Positions 57,900 through 64,000 of a stretch of 64,000 bases of DNA are shown piece by piece. Position 1 is the stretch's first letter, and each line of letters opens with the position of its first letter. The notes below the pieces were generated by a model. The model was not told the origin of the DNA and searched no databases. It saw only the letters and a list, made by a program, of their open reading frames with translations. The stretch spans positions 3,833,824 to 3,897,823 of the forward strand of contig SSBO01000003.1 of the NCBI GenBank assembly GCA_005281725.1. The letters are read 5' to 3'. Source of the DNA: Wuchereria bancrofti (taxonomy: Eukaryota; Nematoda; Chromadorea; Rhabditida; Onchocercidae). Position numbers and translations under genes: made by a program.

Positions 57900-60300
57900 A
57901 TGCAACGACATGCTCCCAGTTTGTTAATAGTACTTTTTCCTTCTTATCTACTCTCCATTACGATAAATTTATTGTATTATATTGCTATATTCTTTAGTAA
58001 AGTTGTAATGGTGCTGTGTTGTTTCACATTATTGATAACTGTGTCGAAACAACTTACTTCAGGATCAAAGAATGAAGAAACCTCTCCTAAAGACGATTAA
58101 TTGATCCTTACCAAAAATTCGACAGTACCAAATTAGTCAAACCAATAAATCCTCTACAAATATTTTGGTGCCACGAGCCGGGAATATCAACCATTATAAT
58201 CAAAAGCGTACAATCGGTAAGGGAAAAATTACAGTTTCTTCTCAAAGATGTCGAAGGGATGGATCTAACACCGTTAGGTCAAATGCTGACCAGAGAAGAA
58301 ACCTGTTAGCAACGAGGCCAGAAAAAGAATTATTGAGGAGAAATTAATGCATCTCGAGCTATATATATTAGCACTCTCAAAATCGCTAATGCAAAGTGGG
58401 TAGAATATATCCAACATGTCCCAACCTCATTAAAAAAGAAAGAGGAAGAAGACAAATATACACAAATGGTCGAGGACAAGAAAGGTATTTTAAACGTAAT
58501 AAATGAAGATAAGGAAATTATTATAACTTTAACTATGTACAAAATGACTCTGAATTAGTAATCCGAGGCCTCGAACAAGACAAAACAAAGGATGAATCAA
58601 CCTATCAAGAAGAGTCAACCCAAATAACATATTACCCAACGGTGAATTTACCCCAACTATCACTGCTCACATTCAGTGGCAATTCAAAACGATGGAGAGG
58701 ATTTTGGAATAGCTTTAAAGCAGCAGTTTATCTCCAAAATATTCCAGACACCCAAAAATTGAATTACTTGATGTCTTATCTCAAAGAAGATGCTCTACTA
58801 GCCTTAAGAGTAAGAGGCTATGATATCGTGCCGGAGAATTATGATGTTATAAGAAAGTTTCTTAACAAAAGTTGATAAATCTTTCATTATAAAGAAACCG
58901 CTGTATAATAAATTGCATCAAAAGAAATGATCGAGGATGAAAATCACTAAAAGTCAAGCTCTTAGTACTGCGATGAAACAAAAGTTAAGATAATACTCGA
59001 AATTATCGGCACGGATATTACGAAACTGGGAAGTCGATAAGCTAAGAAAATTCCTAATACAATTAGCACAGCGAGACAAAGACATCGCTAGAAGCCAAAC
59101 TCTGAATGTTGCGATGAAACAAAAGTTAAAATAATACCCGATATAACACAGAAGAAATATGAACTCTAGCTATTCCTAGATATGCAGCATGAAAACACAA
59201 AACGAATGCAAATCCTAAAAGGATTGGTAAAATTAGACGATCTTATGCCTTCTGCAATAAAGACCACTGGGACAATGAATGCCTAACTTATTGTAATTTC
59301 GAACAAAGAACAGAATGATTATGAAAAATAGTGCTTGTCCAAACTGTCTTCAATCGGGACATATAACGAGCGACTGCAGTAATGTATGTTTCCATTGCAA
59401 AGATCTTCATAACATAGCGCTATGTCACACTTGGAACAATCAAAGAAAAGACAAGTTCCATAAAAGTAATCAGTCCAATCATAAAGCAATGGGTTAGAAA
59501 GGTAAACAAGAGTGAAACTCCCTCGCAAAGAAGTGAAATAACAAATTTGGATATGTATTGTTAATCTTTATATTCAAGAAACTAACAAATGATTAAATTC
59601 GCAAAGGAATGACTAAGAAAAAGTGAAATTCGCAACATTTCGCAATCGGAACCCTCAATCATCGATTGCAGCCAAAGTGCGAATTGGAATAAAAACTTTG
59701 GAGTGAGACATCATAGCCAGCGGAACTACTATTGTCGACTACTTAAACGAATCAAGTAAAAATAATTACCATAAATCAATTATATATTTCATATTTGTAT
59801 TGCATATTCAATTTCCACTAAAGGAAGAAATATGCTGGAAACAATCTGATTTAGCGATTATTCAAATTTATTCAGTTCGATAGGACTCAAGTTATAAATT
59901 TAAGATAAATTCAGGATTTCTCCTGATTAACACACTGGTTGGCCAAATAAGGTTATATAGATAGAGTTATATAGATAGATAAGACACCAAGATAAATTTT
60001 GTGATAATAACATAACTCATATTGAATGCTGTACTATTCAGGGTCAGAAGACTGTTAACATTGAAACTTCAGAAATAGATCGGTTCCGGGAGTTAGAATT
60101 CATAGTGTGGATAAAAACACGTGGATAACCTAATTTGCATGGTAACAAACAAGTGTTAGAAAAATTCAAAGAACACATCATCAAAAACAATGGAAAATAT
60201 CAAGTCGCTTGGCCATGAAAGAATCAAGAATCAGTTAAACGACAACTTTGGTTTATATTTCGATTGCATAAAATCTTCAATTAGATGAATTTGTATTAAA
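57900..60300 (+). mobile_element. BEL/Pao retrotransposon remnant, left copy (LTR end, gag, protease, start of RT)
   Basis: Plus-strand element with several stops and frameshifts. The LTR appears to end at about 58158 (CTCTACA), followed by TGGTGCC at 58166. Gag pieces at 58165-58347 and 58642-58875 include LPQLSLLTFSGN and KRWRGFWNSFKAAV, the DUF1759-like gag core of this superfamily. A zinc-knuckle pair lies at 59335-59440 (CPNCLQSGHITSDC, CFHCKDLHNIALC). Beyond it, broken frames resemble the protease end (NSGFLLINTLVG, about 59910) and the region before reverse transcriptase (LEKFKEHIIKNNGKYQVAWP, about 60155-60215). It stops near 60300. The left limit is uncertain. Confidence 0.82.
58166..58184 (+). 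other. Primer binding site of the left Pao copy
   Basis: TGGTGCCACGAGCCGGGAA begins with TGG, lies 7 nt after a likely LTR end (ACA) and precedes gag. It could pair with the CCA-terminated 3' end of a host tRNA. The primer tRNA was not identified. Confidence 0.65.
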
Positions 60301-61185
60301 TTTGTGGGAATAAGAGTCATGAGTTTTCTTTTATTTGAATTTTTAATATGATACAGGCAGAAAGTGAATCGAATTAGTGTAAATTTCATTTAATAATAAT
60401 CCATACAATTGATGTTATACGCTAAGAGTAATTAATCTCCAATTCTCAATTTTTCATGCATTAATTCAATGGTCAAATTGGGTTCTTTTGCTGTGTTCTG
60501 TCAATCTTCTTTGTTGACTGGTTTTTTGCCTGAGAAGTTCTCTTCTTCGTTGCTGTGACACTGGCTTAATCTTTTTAGTTGTGTGCTAGTATCTTCATCT
60601 CTGCACTGATTCTTTCAATTTCAAGTTTATTAATCCTTTTGCTGCCAATTTCTTTCCGATAGAAAGAAAAACTGAGAGTACTGTTGCTCTAGTTCTTTTC
60701 TCGGTAGCTTAAACTGGGGTAATTTTATTCTAATACCTAAACCTTTATTCTGATAAAATAACTGATATAAGAACGTAATTAGAAAAGAATTTCATAAATA
60801 AAAAGGTAGAGTGCTAATTATACCAGATATACCAGCCAACCGATCCACCTAAAGAATTTTGTAAAATGAAATTAATTGGTAGGACTGCACGTTTTATGGG
60901 TTGGAGGGCACAGTTCTGTTATATGATCTCAATAAATAGCATTTTCAGAACATGCATATTGGTACAGCGCTTTCTATTGGCACAGTGTAAAGTGATAAAG
61001 TATATATGTATGTGTCTTAAAAGAATAACGATGTCTAGCTTTAAGCCAAGAGGATGGCTTTAAATAAAGGGGTTATTTTTTATTTTTTTGCTTATTAAAT
61101 TAGTAAAATCCGATTGTTAGATGAAAACTACTCAGTTAACGGCAAATCCTTCTTTGGATTCGATAAATTCTGAATTTTCTTAATT
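60301..61185. other. Spacer between inverted Pao copies
   Basis: AT-rich, with no gene recognised. The small open frame at 60866-61063 has no family features. It may be unrelated sequence or host DNA between two insertions. Confidence 0.55.
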
Positions 61186-62580
61186 TTACAATAAGTTAGG
61201 CATTCATTGTCCCAGTGGTCTTTATTGCAGAAGGCATAAGATCGTCTAATTTTACCAATCCTTTTAGGATTTGCATTCGTTTTGTGTTTTCATGCTGCAT
61301 ATCTAGGAATAGCTAGAGTTCATATTTCTTCTGTGTTATATCGGGTATTATTTTAACTTTTGTTTCATCGCAACATTCAGAGTTTGGCTTCTAGCGATGT
61401 CTTTGTCTCGCTGTGCTAATTGTATTAGGAATTTTCTTAGCTTATCGACTTCCCAGTTTCGTAATATCCGTGCCGATAATTTCGAGTATTATCTTAACTT
61501 TTGTTTCATCGCAGTACTAAGAGCTTGACTTTTAGTGATTTTCATCCTCGATCATTTCTTTTGATGCAATTTATTATACAGCGGTTTCTTTATAATGAAA
61601 GATTTATCAACTTTTGTTAAGAAACTTTCTTATAACATCATAATTCTCCGGCACGATATCATAGCCTCTTACTCTTAAGGCTAGTAGAGCATCTTCTTTG
61701 AGATAAGACATCAAGTAATTCAATTTTTGGGTGTCTGGAATATTTTGGAGATAAACTGCTGCTTTAAAGCTATTCCAAAATCCTCTCCATCGTTTTGAAT
61801 TGCCACTGAATGTGAGCAGTGATAGTTGGGGTAAATTCACCGTTGGGTAATATGTTATTTGGGTTGACTCTTCTTGATAGGTTGATTCATCCTTTGTTTT
61901 GTCTTGTTCGAGGCCTCGGATTACTAATTCAGAGTCATTTTGTACATAGTTAAAGTTATAATAATTTCCTTATCTTCATTTATTACGTTTAAAATACCTT
62001 TCTTGTCCTCGACCATTTGTGTATATTTGTCTTCTTCCTCTTTCTTTTTTAATGAGGTTGGGACATGTTGGATATATTCTACCCACTTTGCATTAGCGAT
62101 TTTGAGAGTGCTAATATATATAGCTCGAGATGCATTAATTTCTCCTCAATAATTCTTTTTCTGGCCTCGTTGCTAACAGGTTTCTTCTCTGGTCAGCATT
62201 TGACCTAACGGTGTTAGATCCATCCCTTCGACATCTTTGAGAAGAAACTGTAATTTTTCCCTTACCGATTGTACGCTTTTGATTATAATGGTTGATATTC
62301 CCGGCTCGTGGCACCAAAATATTTGTAGAGGATTTATTGGTTTGACTAATTTGGTACTGTCGAATTTTTGGTAAGGATCAATTAATCGTCTTTAGGAGAG
62401 GTTTCTTCATTCTTTGATCCTGAAGTAAGTTGTTTCGACACAGTTATCAATAATGTGAAACAACATAGCATTATTACAACAACCTTACCAAGGAATATAA
62501 TATTGTAATAATAAGTTAAGTTTATCGACGTAACGTATATAATTATAGAAGTAGCCAGCATAATTCATCTATTTTTTAAT
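61186..62580 (-). mobile_element. BEL/Pao remnant, right inverted copy (LTR part, primer site, gag)
   Basis: Minus-strand copy of the left element's LTR end, TGGTGCC site (about 62310) and broken gag. It shares the same stop positions in the overlapping part, but ends before the zinc knuckles. It is directly followed at higher coordinates by the integrase fragment. Confidence 0.85.
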
Positions 62581-62599
62581 CATCTGTATATTTACATTT

Positions 62600-62908
62600 T
62601 TAATATTACTCTTCTTAGAACCTTTTTAGTTAGTCTAATAATTCGCTCGTATACGCCACCACTCCATAGTGCCTTTAGTGTTTAGTGTAGTATTTTTCCA
62701 TACCATACCTTTTGCTGCCTAAAAATTAGCGTCCTCCTCCATAACAGTCTTGAATACCAATTGGAATTGACTCGCATTGTCGCTTAGGACTAATTTCGTG
62801 ATCGACAAGTCTTCTCAAGACATGCAAAAAATTCTCAGCGGATAAGCTTTTTGCCATTTCAAGATGTACTGCTTTAGTACTGAAACTTGCAAAAAGAGCG
62901 ATCTGTAG
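62600..62908 (-). pseudogene. BEL/Pao integrase fragment
   Basis: Minus-strand frames give ASFSTKAVHLEMAKSLSAEN and FLHVLRRLVDHEI, then after a frameshift VLSDNASQFQ (the D of the DDE catalytic triad sits in a SDN motif), then after another shift LWSGGVYERIIRLTKK, the family's W-GG-YER segment before the end of integrase. Frameshifts and a stop make it non-functional. In minus-strand sense it is followed by the LTR and gag of the copy at 61186-62580, as expected for tandem or nested insertions. Confidence 0.82.
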
Positions 62909-63207
62909 GGAAAAGAAATTTTTATAAGGGACGATTATCTGTTTATATAATTGTTTCCTACTTTAATTTATATTCTTACCACGTTTATTCTCGTCGCTCG
63001 CGTTGTATTGTCAGCAGAACTGGTCGAACTGACTGTTGTTTCCCTTCTTCCCTTTTCTTCTTAATCCTTGAATTGTTGTTGAGCGTCGTAACTGTCGTTG
63101 GTTTGATCGTTGCTTGTACGTCGCCGTTTATTGCAAGAATATTGTTCTTGCCGTTGTATTTCTCCACCTGTTGAATTTCTTTTCGTCGAAATTCACATCG
63201 TTTAATA

Positions 63208-63286
63208 CTTAAACTTGGGTAATTAAACCCCTTACTACCGCTGAATTCGTCTTCGTTTCCAAGCCTCAAACTTGGATAATTAAACC
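63208..63286 (-). repeat. Two copies of the LTR motif AAACTTGGGTAATTAAACC
   Basis: Near-identical 22-nt motifs at 63208-63229 and 63265-63286 are 57 bp apart. The same motif occurs inside the LTRs of the EPRS intron (10539, 13220, 13613, 13752, 14435). This links the right edge of the window to the same retrotransposon family. Confidence 0.75.
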
Positions 63287-64000
63287 TTTTCTCGTTTGTT
63301 GCCGTTAGTAACGAAAGTCTATCAGTTAAAATGTCCTATGAATGCGTCGTCTTATTGGTGTCCTAAGAGTCAATCCCCATTACTGGGCCTCCTAACCGTT
63401 TTTCTGTAACTCGATCTAAGCGGGTCTTAACACCACCGTTCCCCAACCCGTCGACCCGTCCACAATAAGAAATTGCTCTGCTTATACCGCTGAGAATGCC
63501 TCTTTGTTGAGATCAAATATCCACCTCGTTAATTTGCTCTTTTATTATCTGGTTGCTCCTTTCCATCTTTGTGTTGCCTGTTAGGTTGACTCCTTTGTTA
63601 GCGCCCTCCCTTTTTTCTTTATTAACAATAAGATCCTATATACACTATATACAATCCCTTTCTTTAGTTACTGTATTAATACTTTTGGCCTATTTGCCGA
63701 CACTCCGAACCTGGGACGGTGACGTGACTTCTCGTTCTGGATGATATTGGTCCATCATCTAACGTCGTGATTTTATCTGACGTTTTCATATCCTTTTCAT
63801 TTTCCTTTGCTCTTAGGACATTCGTTTTCATCTTCTTCAGGCATTTCCGTGTCTTGCAGTTCCAGAGGGTATAATAAGTTTATGGGTCGTATAACTGTAT
63901 TTTTTTCAGCAGCTTTTATTTTTTTTTACTTTGGAAGTTTCAATTCAGCAGCTCTTATTTTTCTGTCTCTTTCCTCTTTTAAGCTTACTATTTTACTAGT
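63287..64000. other. Less AT-rich terminal region, probably retroelement-derived, unassigned
   Basis: Composition differs from the rest of the window (more GC, pyrimidine-rich plus strand). No protein family was recognised on either strand. Its position beside LTR motifs suggests it is retroelement leader or internal sequence. The window ends inside it. Confidence 0.45.

Larger units (their letters stand above)
54884..57900. other. Gene-poor AT-rich region
   Basis: No gene was recognised over about 3 kb. It holds two copies of a 24-nt repeat (separate entry), a T tract near 56025-56035, and one weak minus-strand candidate exon at about 56749-56877. The remainder is short open frames with no family features. 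Confidence 0.6.
58006..62476. repeat. Large inverted repeat, arms about 1.29 kb, spacer about 1.9 kb
   Basis: Arms 58006-59296 and 61186-62476 are reverse complements. Paired coordinates always sum to 120482 (for example 58165 with 62317, and 58875 with 61607), so there are no net indels. The gag frames translate identically in both arms, stops included. Similarity decays just outside both ends: a few mismatches at the outer side, and an abrupt end at the inner side after CCTAACTTATTGTAA. Confidence 0.95.

Overview
This is an AT-rich, intron-dense window of eukaryotic nuclear DNA. It almost certainly comes from a nematode. Introns are short with GT donors and T-rich AG acceptors, the kinase is of the CK1/TTBK type that nematodes expand, one secreted protein carries three ShK domains, and BEL/Pao retrotransposon remnants are present. 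A parasitic clade III (filarial-like) worm is my inference; no species-specific marker was identified.

Layout: (1) 1-16828, plus strand: bifunctional glutamyl-prolyl-tRNA synthetase (EPRS), already under way at base 1. Its 5.26 kb intron (10008-15265) holds LTR-retrotransposon debris, a 305-bp tandem duplication and a single N. (2) 17718-23211, minus: transketolase, 11 exons, 622 aa. (3) 24832 to about 41428, minus: ASCC3, a two-cassette Ski2-like helicase. (4) 41870-45428, plus: chaperonin subunit CCT2 (TCP-1 beta), 529 aa, divergent from ASCC3 across about 440 bp. (5) 46120-48689, plus: CK1/TTBK-like kinase, 356 aa. (6) 49358-52025, minus: DCAF13/Sof1 WD40 protein, 447 aa. (7) 52700-54883, plus: secreted protein with three ShK domains and one C-type-lectin-like domain, 294 aa. 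(8) 54884 to about 57900: no gene recognised. (9) about 57900-64000: BEL/Pao wreckage, including a roughly 1.29 kb inverted repeat whose arms carry the same broken gag, and an integrase fragment.

The single-copy genes are housekeeping functions: tRNA charging (EPRS), stalled-ribosome and alkylation-damage handling (ASCC3), small-subunit rRNA processing (DCAF13), protein folding (CCT2) and the pentose phosphate pathway (transketolase). They are not obviously an operon, because strands alternate and gaps are several hundred bases or more. Except for ASCC3 downstream of its first exons, I rebuilt each gene exon by exon, and every listed junction keeps the reading frame.

I found no convincing new molecular system, CRISPR array, tRNA or rRNA gene. 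The most unusual items are the near-perfect Pao inverted repeat, the EPRS intron with opposed LTRs, recurrent AAG/GAG splice acceptors, the fused four-WHEP EPRS, and the ShK-ShK-ShK-lectin protein.
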